Below are positions 1-7,412 of a stretch of 14,621 bases of DNA, one piece after another (positions within the stretch are counted from its first letter, which is position 1; each line of letters opens with the position of its first letter). The notes beneath the pieces are model-generated. The model searched no databases, was not told where the DNA came from, and worked only from the letters and a program-made list of their open reading frames with translations. The position numbers and the translations under genes are program-made. This stretch comes from Leptolinea sp. UBA1437 (GTDB lineage: Bacteria > Chloroflexota > Anaerolineae > Anaerolineales > Anaerolineaceae). Location of the stretch: positions 405-15,025 of the forward strand of contig DCTP01000122.1 in assembly GCA_002329625.1 (NCBI GenBank). The letters run 5' to 3'.

Positions 1-2286
1 ATTCTCATGCAGAACGATCGCGGAAATCACCTTGCCGGTCACATCCAGCGTACGTTTATTGGTAATCATCACACCGCCGGTCGCCCGACCATGGCGAGGG
101 ATATTTCGCACCGGCGTCCGTTTGCCGATCCCTTTTTCGCCAACAACCAATAAATAATCATCCTCTTTTGCCACATCGACACATGCCAAACGATCATCCG
201 CTGCGATACGCATACCCCGCACACCCCTGGCTTGCCTGCCCATCGAACGGACACTTTTTTCGGGGAAACGTAAACCTTTACCTTTTTCGGTTGCTAGAAT
301 CACATCGCATTTCCCGTCGGTCCGTAATACCCATTTCAATTCATCGTCATCGTCCAGGCTGATCGCAATAATGCCGTTAGTGCGGACATTGGCGTAATCG
401 GAGAGCGCATTTCGTTTGATCTTCCCGTTGGCTGTCACCATGACAAGATAAGCGTCCGGAGAAAAATCGGAAACCGCGATTAATTCCGTAACCTTTTCCT
501 CGCCTTCCAAATTGATAATATTGACAACGGGCGTACCTTTATCGGTGCGGCCGCATTCCATAATCCGATAAACCTTTTCGGAATAGACTCGGCCCTTATT
601 GGTAAAGAACAGCATCGTATCCAATGTATTCGCAAAAATGAGCTTTGATAATTCGTCCTCTTCTTTTAGTCCGTGCCCCGCAACACCCAACGCACCCCGA
701 TTATAGGTGCGATAAACATCCGCATTCACACGTTTGATATAGCCGTGATCGGTCAGCGTAACAAAGACGGAGCGGTCTTCCACCAAGTCGCTCTCCGAAA
801 GATTCTCGATCGCATCGACTTCAATTGTTGTCCGCCGATCGTCACCGTATTTTTTGGCGATCTCGTCCGTCTCTTTTTCGACAACGTCTAATTGGAGTTT
901 CGGGCTGGCTAACAACTCCTCCAAGGAAGCGATTTTCACCGAAATCTCTCTTTTTTCATCTTCGATTTTTTGGCGTTCCAATGCGGAGAGGCGACGCAGT
1001 TGCATATCCAAAATCGCCTGCGCCTGAATTTCCGTAAGACGAAATCTTTCGATCAAACCCGATTTGGCGGTTTCGGCATCTTTCGAACTCCGAATCAGTG
1101 CGATCACTTCATCCAAATTGGCTAAAGCGATCAACAAACCGTCTAAAATATGCTCGCGTTCCTTCGCTTTGCGCAATTCATACTGGGAACGTCTTTGAAT
1201 AATCACCAGACGATGCTCGATAAAAATACAAAGCGCCTTTTTTAAGGACAGGGTACGCGGTTGATTATCCACCAACGCCAGCATCTGAACACCGAATGTG
1301 GACTGCAACGGTGAATGCTTATAGAGCAGATTCAGAACCTGTTTGGGCTGTCCGTTCTTTTTCAGTTCCAACACAATACGCATCCCGCTGCGATCCGATT
1401 CGTCTCGCATGTCATGAACGGCGTCGATTTTTCCGCTTCGTACCAGTTCCGCGATTCGTTCGATTAAGGTCGTTTTATTAATTTGGTAAGGAATTTCCGT
1501 AATGACAATGTCATATCTTCCCGGACGGTTCTCTTCCACATGCGTCCGTCCGCGGACGACAATTCTTCCGCGACCGGTCGAATAAGCTTGGGTGATACCC
1601 TCGCGACCGATGATGATCCCGCCGGTCGGAAAATCCGGTCCCTGAACATGACGCATCAATTCTTCGACGGTGATATTATCCACGTCATCGTAATTCTCAA
1701 TCAAATATTTGATCGCATCGGATATTTCCCGTAAATTATGCGGCGGGATATTCGTCGCCATCCCAACTGCGATGCCGGAAGATCCGTTCAGCAACAAATT
1801 GGGAATTTTCGAAGGTAAAACGAGCGGTTCCCGTAACGTCCCATCGAAGTTATCGGTAAAATCGACGGTATCTTTATCGATATCCGCCAACAATTCGTCG
1901 GTGATCGGTGCGATTCTGGCTTCGGTATAACGCATAGCTGCCGGTGAATCGCCGTCGATGGATCCGAAATTTCCCTGCCCGTCCACCAACGGGTACCGCA
2001 TTGAGAAATCTTGTGACATACGAGCCATCGCGTCATAAATGGATTGATCGCCGTGGGGATGATACTTCCCCAGAACCTCTCCTACAATACGGGCTGATTT
2101 TTTATGTGGACCATTGGAACGAATGCCCATATCCTGCATCGCGAATAGAATTCTTCGATGGACAGGTTTCAAGCCATCCCGGGCATCCGGTAATGCACGC
2201 GACACAATTACACTCATCGCATAATCGAGATATGCCATGCGCATTTGTTCATCGATATCAACTATATTGACTTCATCCGTTCCCAT
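1..2286 (-). CDS. gyrA: DNA gyrase subunit A (C-terminus cut by window edge)
   Basis: Breakage-reunion subunit of the type IIA topoisomerase that introduces negative supercoils, acting with GyrB (not in this window). The reverse-strand reading runs unbroken for 762 codons from ATG at 2286 to the left edge, so about the last 60-90 residues are probably missing. It shows the N-terminal stretch with LDYAMSVIVSRALPD (20-34), the quinolone region HPHGDQSIYDA (76-86), the catalytic tyrosine in AMRYTEAR (Y120) and the coiled-coil segment QAILDMQLRRLSALE (from 423). The beta-pinwheel C-terminal domain begins near 500 and includes MGRQARGVRGM. Two oddities: Gln81 stands where E. coli has Ser83, and the canonical GyrA box is replaced by RHGRATGG (731-738). 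A ParC-like role cannot be fully excluded because of the degenerate box, but the overall sequence reads as GyrA. An extended -10 promoter lies just upstream. Confidence 0.95.
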   Translation of the reverse strand, partial: MGTDEVNIVDIDEQMRMAYLDYAMSVIVSRALPDARDGLKPVHRRILFAMQDMGIRSNGPHKKSARIVGEVLGKYHPHGDQSIYDAMARMSQDFSMRYPLVDGQGNFGSIDGDSPAAMRYTEARIAPITDELLADIDKDTVDFTDNFDGTLREPLVLPSKIPNLLLNGSSGIAVGMATNIPPHNLREISDAIKYLIENYDDVDNITVEELMRHVQGPDFPTGGIIIGREGITQAYSTGRGRIVVRGRTHVEENRPGRYDIVITEIPYQINKTTLIERIAELVRSGKIDAVHDMRDESDRSGMRIVLELKKNGQPKQVLNLLYKHSPLQSTFGVQMLALVDNQPRTLSLKKALCIFIEHRLVIIQRRSQYELRKAKEREHILDGLLIALANLDEVIALIRSSKDAETAKSGLIERFRLTEIQAQAILDMQLRRLSALERQKIEDEKREISVKIASLEELLASPKLQLDVVEKETDEIAKKYGDDRRTTIEVDAIENLSESDLVEDRSVFVTLTDHGYIKRVNADVYRTYNRGALGVAGHGLKEEDELSKLIFANTLDTMLFFTNKGRVYSEKVYRIMECGRTDKGTPVVNIINLEGEEKVTELIAVSDFSPDAYLVMVTANGKIKRNALSDYANVRTNGIIAISLDDDDELKWVLRTDGKCDVILATEKGKGLRFPEKSVRSMGRQARGVRGMRIAADDRLACVDVAKEDDYLLVVGEKGIGKRTPVRNIPRHGRATGGVMITNKRTLDVTGKVISAIVLHEN

Positions 2287-2321
2287 TTTTATTCGCTCTT
2301 TTCTCGTAACATATCCGATTA

Positions 2322-2330
2322 ATTATACCA
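2322..2330 (-). promoter_or_regulatory. Extended -10 promoter of gyrA
   Basis: On the minus strand the sequence TGGTATAAT fits the extended -10 consensus TGnTATAAT exactly. It lies 35 nt upstream of the gyrA ATG, giving an expected leader of about 30 nt. No good -35 hexamer is visible at 17 nt spacing, which is common for extended -10 promoters. Inference from sequence only. Confidence 0.6.
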
Positions 2331-2372
2331 TCCGAAGACTGCCCCTTCACCCCGGAGCGGCTGCGGCGGTGA

Positions 2373-2404
2373 CGGAAAACAAAGCCGGCGGATTGCCGCC
2401 GGCT
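2373..2404 (-). terminator. Rho-independent terminator after the DUF4153 gene
   Basis: A perfect 9-bp GC-rich stem (AGCCGGCGG at 2383-2391, CCGCCGGCT at 2396-2404) encloses a 4-nt loop. Read on the minus strand it is followed by TTTGTTTTCC. It lies about 80 nt past the stop codon of the minus-strand membrane-protein gene and upstream of the gyrA promoter, so it should separate the two transcripts. Confidence 0.8.
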
Positions 2405-2484
2405 GAAATCAAGACCGGCCGTCACCGATTTCGAAAATCCGGTCATCTGTCGGTCAAATCGGTATTTCGTTATTCGAACTCGAT
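2405..2484. other. 3' untranslated stretch with short repeats
   Basis: This is the space between the DUF4153 stop codon and its terminator. It holds one copy (2419-2434) of a 16-nt sequence that recurs exactly inside the gene at 2579-2594. It also holds an 8-bp inverted repeat (ACCGATTT at 2424-2431, AAATCGGT at 2456-2463) and a 6-bp one (GACCGG at 2413, CCGGTC at 2439). No reading frame here looks real. The structure is weak and may be chance. Confidence 0.3.
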
Positions 2485-4137
2485 TCAGGGTCGCAGCCAG
2501 AACCCCTGCAGATTCAATGACCCGACGGTCCCTTCCTCGGTGGTTGAAAAAGCGATGTCGGACAGCACCAAGATACTGCCGTCACCGATTTCGATGATCG
2601 GTGCAGGTTCGTTGCGCTTCAGGTCCTCTTCCGAGGTTGTTTCTATCAGAATTTGTTTTACCGTTTGCGATACATCCGCTTCGAGTAAATCCGGTTCGGC
2701 ATCATTCCCCATTGGAACATTCGTCAGATCGATCGAATCCCCGGACAGGTTCGCGGATACAACTGTCATTTTGCTGTAATGGGAAATATCCAAATCATTG
2801 ATCGAATAAAATCGGTAATTGTAATTTTGTCCTTCGGAATTGACCCCGTAAAAGCCGCTGTTTTGGATGGCTTCCATCATCTCCGTATCGATATTTTCGA
2901 CATACTTTTTTCCGAAAGGATCATTTTTCAAATAATAATAAGCTCCCGCCATTTTTTTCTGTTCCGCTTCAGATAGGTTTTTGAAACCGATCGCCTCATA
3001 TCTTTCAAAGTTGTTTTTTTGGCTGCGAACTGATAAATCATACATATTAATCCCTGGAATCACCGTTGCCATAACTGACAATACCGCTAAAATCGGTAAA
3101 ATAGCCCCAACTTCCCGTTTCTTAAGAAAATACAAAATGATGTAAAGAATTTCAAAAAGCATCAGCATGACACAGAGATATCGATTGGGGGTTAAACCAA
3201 ATTCTGCGATTCGGATTCCAATGGAATACCCTTGCAAAAAAAGAAAGGGAATAAAAATATAAGGAAGCTTGATCCCGGTTCGAACGAGAAAATTGTCTTT
3301 GGGGAAAGAATCCGCCATCGTCCAGATGGGTAACCCGACAACAAAAAGTGCGGCAAGGATCCGAAATACTTCATTCGAAGGCATTTCCTGAGTAATAATG
3401 ATTTTTGCTATATATAAATAAATGATCGCAAATGCGATAATAGTTAATGACAACAGAATATAGCGAACAACAACTGTAAAAAATTTCGCGATTTCTTTAT
3501 GGGTGTGAATCATGGAATGCAGAGTCCCGATGCCAACCGTACACCCCAATACCAATATCTCCGCCCGTACAATCAGATCGGAATAGGAATTATCCAAAAT
3601 CAGATAGATGAATATCGCGATAACCGCTACGATTCCGACCGCCAGAGCACCGCTAATGATAGCGATTTGGGACAGGTTCTGAATTCCCATCGTGATGTAT
3701 TCGCTGAAGGTCTGACCGGATTTTTTATAATTTACGAAAACACCCAAAGCGATCAGAACGATGCAATAAGTTATCACATAAGAAGGCAATACCTGATGGA
3801 TGGCATCCGACTCCATACCGGCGAACGACTGACCTTCCGGTAATGCGTTCAGATAGATAAAGCCAAAGGAAAACAAGGCTGCGATCAAGAATCCCAAAAG
3901 CGATTGCCAAAAATGTTTGAAATGCAATGTCTCGATCAAGAATGTGCCGATTCCGAATAAGATGAGGAAAGGGATGATTTTTTCGCCAAAGAGCGAATTA
4001 ATCTGTTGTCCCTTGGGGAAAAACACCGCATATAGAATCGAAACGATCACGATCAAAATAACCGTTATCTTATATTTTTGAAAAGTACTGCGAAAATCAT
4101 CGGAAAAATTTTCCCATATCGATTGAATTTTTGTCAT
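2485..4137 (-). CDS. DUF4153 family polytopic membrane protein
   Basis: Integral membrane protein of unknown function, 550 residues. I assign the DUF4153 family from the conserved segment RIAEFGLTPNRYL (309-321) and the preceding VRYILLSLTIIAFAIIYLYI (224-243). About eleven hydrophobic helices are visible, roughly at 23-39, 53-70, 76-97, 117-135, 157-182, 190-210, 220-247, 257-273, 291-303, 319-338 and 344-361. A hydrophilic C-terminal domain follows (about 365-550), with no motif I recognise; its side of the membrane is unclear. The start is supported by GGAGG nine bases before the ATG. The gene is transcribed alone, divergently from the two-component operon across 271 bp, and ends at a strong terminator. 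The shared upstream region allows control by that regulator, but no binding site is evident. Biochemical role unknown. Confidence 0.82.
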   Translation of the reverse strand: MTKIQSIWENFSDDFRSTFQKYKITVILIVIVSILYAVFFPKGQQINSLFGEKIIPFLILFGIGTFLIETLHFKHFWQSLLGFLIAALFSFGFIYLNALPEGQSFAGMESDAIHQVLPSYVITYCIVLIALGVFVNYKKSGQTFSEYITMGIQNLSQIAIISGALAVGIVAVIAIFIYLILDNSYSDLIVRAEILVLGCTVGIGTLHSMIHTHKEIAKFFTVVVRYILLSLTIIAFAIIYLYIAKIIITQEMPSNEVFRILAALFVVGLPIWTMADSFPKDNFLVRTGIKLPYIFIPFLFLQGYSIGIRIAEFGLTPNRYLCVMLMLFEILYIILYFLKKREVGAILPILAVLSVMATVIPGINMYDLSVRSQKNNFERYEAIGFKNLSEAEQKKMAGAYYYLKNDPFGKKYVENIDTEMMEAIQNSGFYGVNSEGQNYNYRFYSINDLDISHYSKMTVVSANLSGDSIDLTNVPMGNDAEPDLLEADVSQTVKQILIETTSEEDLKRNEPAPIIEIGDGSILVLSDIAFSTTEEGTVGSLNLQGFWLRP

Positions 4138-4408
4138 CTTCTTTATCCTCCGCTTTCGTTTGCAAACAGATTTAGTTTCTGTACGTAGTTATATAATGAA
4201 AGTTTCGTGAGATACAATTGCGGATATGTTTTGACAGCATTTGCATGCTTAACAACCTTTCAAAAACAAGATTATCTTGATCAGAAATCGGCGCTGTTTT
4301 CAAAGGAGAAAATCAAGCCATCGTGGTTAAATCAACATTAAGATCAATAAAATCACTAAATTTATGTATACAATATGATTTGAAGTATTAAATTAAAAGG
4401 AAGATTGT
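4138..4408. other. Divergent intergenic region between DUF4153 and response regulator genes
   Basis: AT-rich, non-coding. It holds the tentative minus-strand promoter noted separately and a perfect 10-nt palindrome GTTTGCAAAC (4158-4167). There is a TTGACA at 4231-4236 with no convincing -10 at 17 nt. A TATACAAT stretch at 4367-4374, about 35 nt before the response-regulator ATG, could serve as its -10. No riboswitch-like or tRNA-like structure was recognised. Confidence 0.4.
4190..4217 (-). promoter_or_regulatory. Possible promoter of the DUF4153 gene
   Basis: On the minus strand TTGTAT (4217-4212) and TATATA (4195-4190) are separated by 16 nt, about 53 nt upstream of the ATG. The -35 match is only partial (TTG conserved), so this is a tentative call in an AT-rich divergent intergenic region. 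Confidence 0.35.
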
Positions 4409-5107
4409 ATGGCATATAAAATCCTGATTGTTGATGACGATGTGCTTCTGCGACGCAGTCTGGCTTTCAACTTTGAGAAATGCGGATATCCGGCCAATAC
4501 CGCCGAAAACGCGGAAGATGCGCTGGCAATCATTAATATCGATCCACCCGATTTGATCTTATTGGATATCGGGCTCCCCGGAATGGACGGACTGGATGCC
4601 ATTTCCGAAATCCGAAATTCAAAAAACATTCCGGTGATATTCCTGACTGCCCGTCGCAGCGGCAGTGATCAAGTGACCGGTTTGAATGCCGGCGCAGATG
4701 ATTATATAACGAAACCCTTTGATTTCGACGTTCTCTTAGCCCATGTGAAAGCGGTTTTACGCCGCCGCGAAAATCCGGTCCCGGAACCGGAGGAAAATAT
4801 TTTGCAGGTGGGAGACTTAAAATTGGATTTTCCCCAACATAAAGCCGAAATAGGCGGAAAAGAACTGGAATTATCCCCTAAAGAATTTGAACTGTTAACC
4901 GCCATGGCTTTGAATGCCGATCATATTATCAGTACAGACAACTTACTCAAGCGAGTTTGGGGGGCGGAATATACCGGCGATCCTCAGGTCCTTTATGTTC
5001 ATATTCGCTGGCTACGCAGTAAAATTGAAGAAGATCCGGATCATCCCAAACGAATATTGACGGTCCGCAGCGTGGGGTACAAATTTAATTCGACTTTATC
5101 TGAATGA
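4409..5107 (+). CDS. OmpR/PhoB-family response regulator
   Basis: Cytoplasmic DNA-binding transcription factor activated by phosphorylation, 232 residues, the usual family length. The receiver domain (about 3-115) has the acidic pair D9/D10, phospho-acceptor D53 in LLDIGLPGMDG, T80 in FLTAR and K102 in ITKPF. A winged-helix Trans_Reg_C domain follows (about 132-228), with LSPKEFELL, the recognition-helix region VLYVHIRWLRSKIE and the terminal wing TVRSVGYKF. AAGGAAG lies just before the ATG. Its stop overlaps the start of the sensor kinase by four bases (ATGA), so the two are translationally coupled and almost certainly a cognate pair. Target genes are unknown. The divergent DUF4153 gene, its own operon and the downstream htrA are plausible candidates by position only. 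Confidence 0.96.
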   Translation: MAYKILIVDDDVLLRRSLAFNFEKCGYPANTAENAEDALAIINIDPPDLILLDIGLPGMDGLDAISEIRNSKNIPVIFLTARRSGSDQVTGLNAGADDYITKPFDFDVLLAHVKAVLRRRENPVPEPEENILQVGDLKLDFPQHKAEIGGKELELSPKEFELLTAMALNADHIISTDNLLKRVWGAEYTGDPQVLYVHIRWLRSKIEEDPDHPKRILTVRSVGYKFNSTLSE

Positions 5108-6543
5108 AAAATCTTAGACTTCAATTTATCCTGAGCCATACATTGCCGGTCCTTATTACGATTCCTTTGGTGGGTATCGCTTTATCCTATGCCATGGAAA
5201 CCCACCTGATCTTGAAAGATATGAAGCAAACCATTCAAGATCAGGCAGCATTAATCACACAGTATTCCGAAGGAAATCCCGAAGTTCTCAAAGAAGAGCA
5301 AGCCGCTGAACAGATGATTCGGGAAATTCGTCCCAACTTGGTTACTGGAGTTATCCTGTTCGATCACGCTTGGAATGTGCTAGCAACCACAGACGAGGAT
5401 AAAAACAAAATCACACAACGATTCCCACCGCCGATGATGGAGATGGAATTCGGACAATCCGGTCTCGAACCGGTGATCAATATTTCCAAATACAATCCTT
5501 TCAAACACTCCGAAGATATTATTGAAATGATGGTACCGGTTACCAACAGCGATAATCAGCTTCTCGGGTTGATCCGTTTGAATTTTCCGGTGACTTATTT
5601 CGAAGAACAATTGAAACAGACTTCGAATCGAATCCTTTTGATTCTAATCTGCGGTGTCATTTTGGGTGTGCTTTTCGGTTTGATCAATGCGATCAGCCTT
5701 GAAAAACGGCTCAGCCGGACGACCGGCGCCATTTATGATTTGTCTCTCGGCATTCGGAATAACCCGCTGCCAGAGGAGGGACCGGAAGAGATGCAAAAGT
5801 TGGCGAAAGCGTTCAATTCGCTTTCCCAAAAATTGGATTCTTCCGAGCAAACTCGTACAAAATTGGTTTCTTATTTGACTCACGAACTGGGACGCCCGTT
5901 GGGCGGACTTTCATCAGCCGTGGATGCACTTCACATGGGTGCGGCACAGGATGAAAAACTGGTTCAGGATTTGACCGTCGGGATGAAAAACGAAATTAAA
6001 CGTTTGGAATTGCTAGTGGGTGATATCGCGCTTTTGCGGGAAAAAACAGATCCCATCAACCTATATGTCATGAAGCCGGTCGCTTTGTCCGCTTGGTTGA
6101 ACGAAGTCTGCAGCTATTGGGCTGAATATGCGCGGGATAAAGATATTAAACTGGTCGATGAGATCGATCAGAATCTGCCGACGATCAAAATGGATGAAAA
6201 CCGCATGTATCAAGCCGTCGGGAATTTATTGAGTAATGCCATTAAATATTCACCCAATGGGAAGACCGTCACCTTTCGGGCGTTTCAGACCGATGACGAG
6301 ATTCAAATTCAAGTGACCGATCAAGGCTGCGGCATCGATCGAGAAGATCTTCCGCATATTTTTGAATCCTTCTATCGAGGTTCGGAGAATAAACGCATCA
6401 TTCAGGGAATGGGGCTGGGTTTGACTATCTCTCAGGACGTCGTCCAAGCTCATCGAGGGACGATTACTGTCGAAAGCGAGAAAGGCGTCGGCAGCACTTT
6501 CACCATTCACCTTCCGCTCAAGAACATTTCACCCGAAAAATAG
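5104..6543 (+). CDS. Membrane sensor histidine kinase
   Basis: Autophosphorylating sensor kinase, partner of the regulator encoded immediately upstream; 479 residues. Layout: transmembrane helix 1 (about 11-30), an extracytoplasmic domain of about 145 residues (31-176) whose end (EMMVPVTNSDNQLLGLIRLN) looks Cache/PAS-like, helix 2 (about 177-197) and a HAMP-like linker (about 198-245). The HisKA domain has H260 in LTHELGRPLGGL. The HATPase domain has the N box NLLSNAIKYS (374-383), G1 box DQGCGID (406-412), F box IFESFYRG and G2 box GMGLGLTIS. The H-box is HELGRP, not the common HELRTP, so Arg264 occupies the position of the Thr/Asn needed for phosphatase activity in typical HisKA kinases. 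There is no clear ribosome site; expression depends on the ATGA overlap. Stimulus unknown. Confidence 0.95.
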   Translation: MKNLRLQFILSHTLPVLITIPLVGIALSYAMETHLILKDMKQTIQDQAALITQYSEGNPEVLKEEQAAEQMIREIRPNLVTGVILFDHAWNVLATTDEDKNKITQRFPPPMMEMEFGQSGLEPVINISKYNPFKHSEDIIEMMVPVTNSDNQLLGLIRLNFPVTYFEEQLKQTSNRILLILICGVILGVLFGLINAISLEKRLSRTTGAIYDLSLGIRNNPLPEEGPEEMQKLAKAFNSLSQKLDSSEQTRTKLVSYLTHELGRPLGGLSSAVDALHMGAAQDEKLVQDLTVGMKNEIKRLELLVGDIALLREKTDPINLYVMKPVALSAWLNEVCSYWAEYARDKDIKLVDEIDQNLPTIKMDENRMYQAVGNLLSNAIKYSPNGKTVTFRAFQTDDEIQIQVTDQGCGIDREDLPHIFESFYRGSENKRIIQGMGLGLTISQDVVQAHRGTITVESEKGVGSTFTIHLPLKNISPEK

Positions 6544-6544
6544 T

Positions 6545-7240
6545 ATGAACCGGACAGGTCTTTCAATCCGACAACAACTCGTTTCCATGGCTGACGATCA
6601 TTATAAAATCTTCAGTTGCAAGCTTATCCCGAATATTCCGCCGGAACAAATTTTAGGTGTCCGTCTCCCCGATTTACGAAAGTTTGCGCAGCGGATTGCC
6701 GGCGAAGATCCCGAAAGTTTTTTTGCCGATGCCGGCGATGAAACTTTTGAAGAAAAAATGCTGCAGGGAATGGTGATATGCTATCTCGACGGCTCTTTCA
6801 ACGAGAAATTGGCTCTGGTTGAGAAATTTATCTATAAAATAGACAATTGGTCCGTTTGCGACAGTTTTTGTGCCGGCTTGAAACTTCCGTTGAAATATCC
6901 TGGAGAAATGTGGGATTTTATTACTCCTTATTTAAAGGATCAAAGAGAGTATTTCATCCGTTTCGGTTCGGTCATGCTGCTTTCCTATTATGTCGATGAA
7001 TCCCATTTGCAACCCGCTTTATCTCTGCTTGATCAAGTCAGAAGCCGAGACTATTACGCGCGAACGGGAGTAGCTTGGGCGATTTCCGAATATTTTTCGC
7101 ATTTTCCCGAAGAGACCATGCGCTACCTTCATGAGAGCTCCCTGGATGATCAGACCTTTAATAAGGTCCTTCAGAAAATCATCGAATCTCGCTTTACGGA
7201 TGCCAAAACCCGCGAAGAAATTCATGCTTTGCAACGATAA
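6545..7240 (+). CDS. DNA alkylation repair protein, AlkD-like
   Basis: Probable HEAT-like-repeat DNA glycosylase that excises N3- and N7-alkylated purines; cytoplasmic, 231 residues, normal for the family. The N-terminal segment HYKIFSCKLIPNIPPEQILG leads into the LRKFAQRI helix. Residues equivalent to the AlkD active site appear present: W102 and D106 in IDNWSVCDSF, and R139 in YFIRFGSVMLL. The second conserved helix RTGVAWAISEYF (173-184) is also visible. Active-site equivalence rests on remembered spacing from Bacillus cereus AlkD (Trp109, Asp113, Arg148), not on a computed alignment. The start lies one base after the kinase stop and has no good ribosome site, so it is probably translated by coupling as the third cistron of the two-component operon. 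An inactive AlkD2-type homologue with a non-repair role is the main alternative. Confidence 0.88.
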   Translation: MNRTGLSIRQQLVSMADDHYKIFSCKLIPNIPPEQILGVRLPDLRKFAQRIAGEDPESFFADAGDETFEEKMLQGMVICYLDGSFNEKLALVEKFIYKIDNWSVCDSFCAGLKLPLKYPGEMWDFITPYLKDQREYFIRFGSVMLLSYYVDESHLQPALSLLDQVRSRDYYARTGVAWAISEYFSHFPEETMRYLHESSLDDQTFNKVLQKIIESRFTDAKTREEIHALQR

Positions 7241-7412
7241 ATCAGCTTTTATAAGCCAAATTTCCTCTTAACTCCCACCTTAAGATAAAAATAATGTTCT
7301 TCTTCAATAATAATTAATGTTCTATTAATAATTTCGTAGTAGGCTTAACAATAACTACATTAGAAAAAATGCCTTATTTAACAAAAAAAGAAATAAGAAA
7401 GGGTAAAAAAAT
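7241..7412. other. AT-rich upstream region of htrA with a direct repeat
   Basis: This is the 172-nt gap between the alkylation-repair gene and htrA. No hairpin with a T-run follows the repair gene, so some readthrough into htrA is possible. A 9-nt direct repeat, TAATGTTCT, occurs at 7292-7300 and 7315-7323, 23 nt apart, and each copy is followed a few bases later by AATAAT. The spacing of about two helical turns is compatible with a regulator binding one face of the DNA. TACATT at 7356-7361 could be a -10 but lacks a good -35. GAAAGGG before the ATG at 7413 is the ribosome site. Confidence 0.4.

Noticed and set aside
2237..2779. 180-codon open frame on the plus strand
   Set aside because: It runs antisense to the start of gyrA and the end of the DUF4153 gene, crosses their terminator, and its protein has low-complexity, non-family composition.
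4158..4167. Palindrome GTTTGCAAAC as an operator
   Set aside because: It is short, single-copy and close to the DUF4153 ribosome site. There is no second half or recognised regulator motif to support it.
4231..4236. TTGACA -35 box on the plus strand upstream of the response regulator
   Set aside because: It is a perfect hexamer, but there is no acceptable -10 at 16-18 nt and it lies about 170 nt from the ATG, so it is not called as a promoter.
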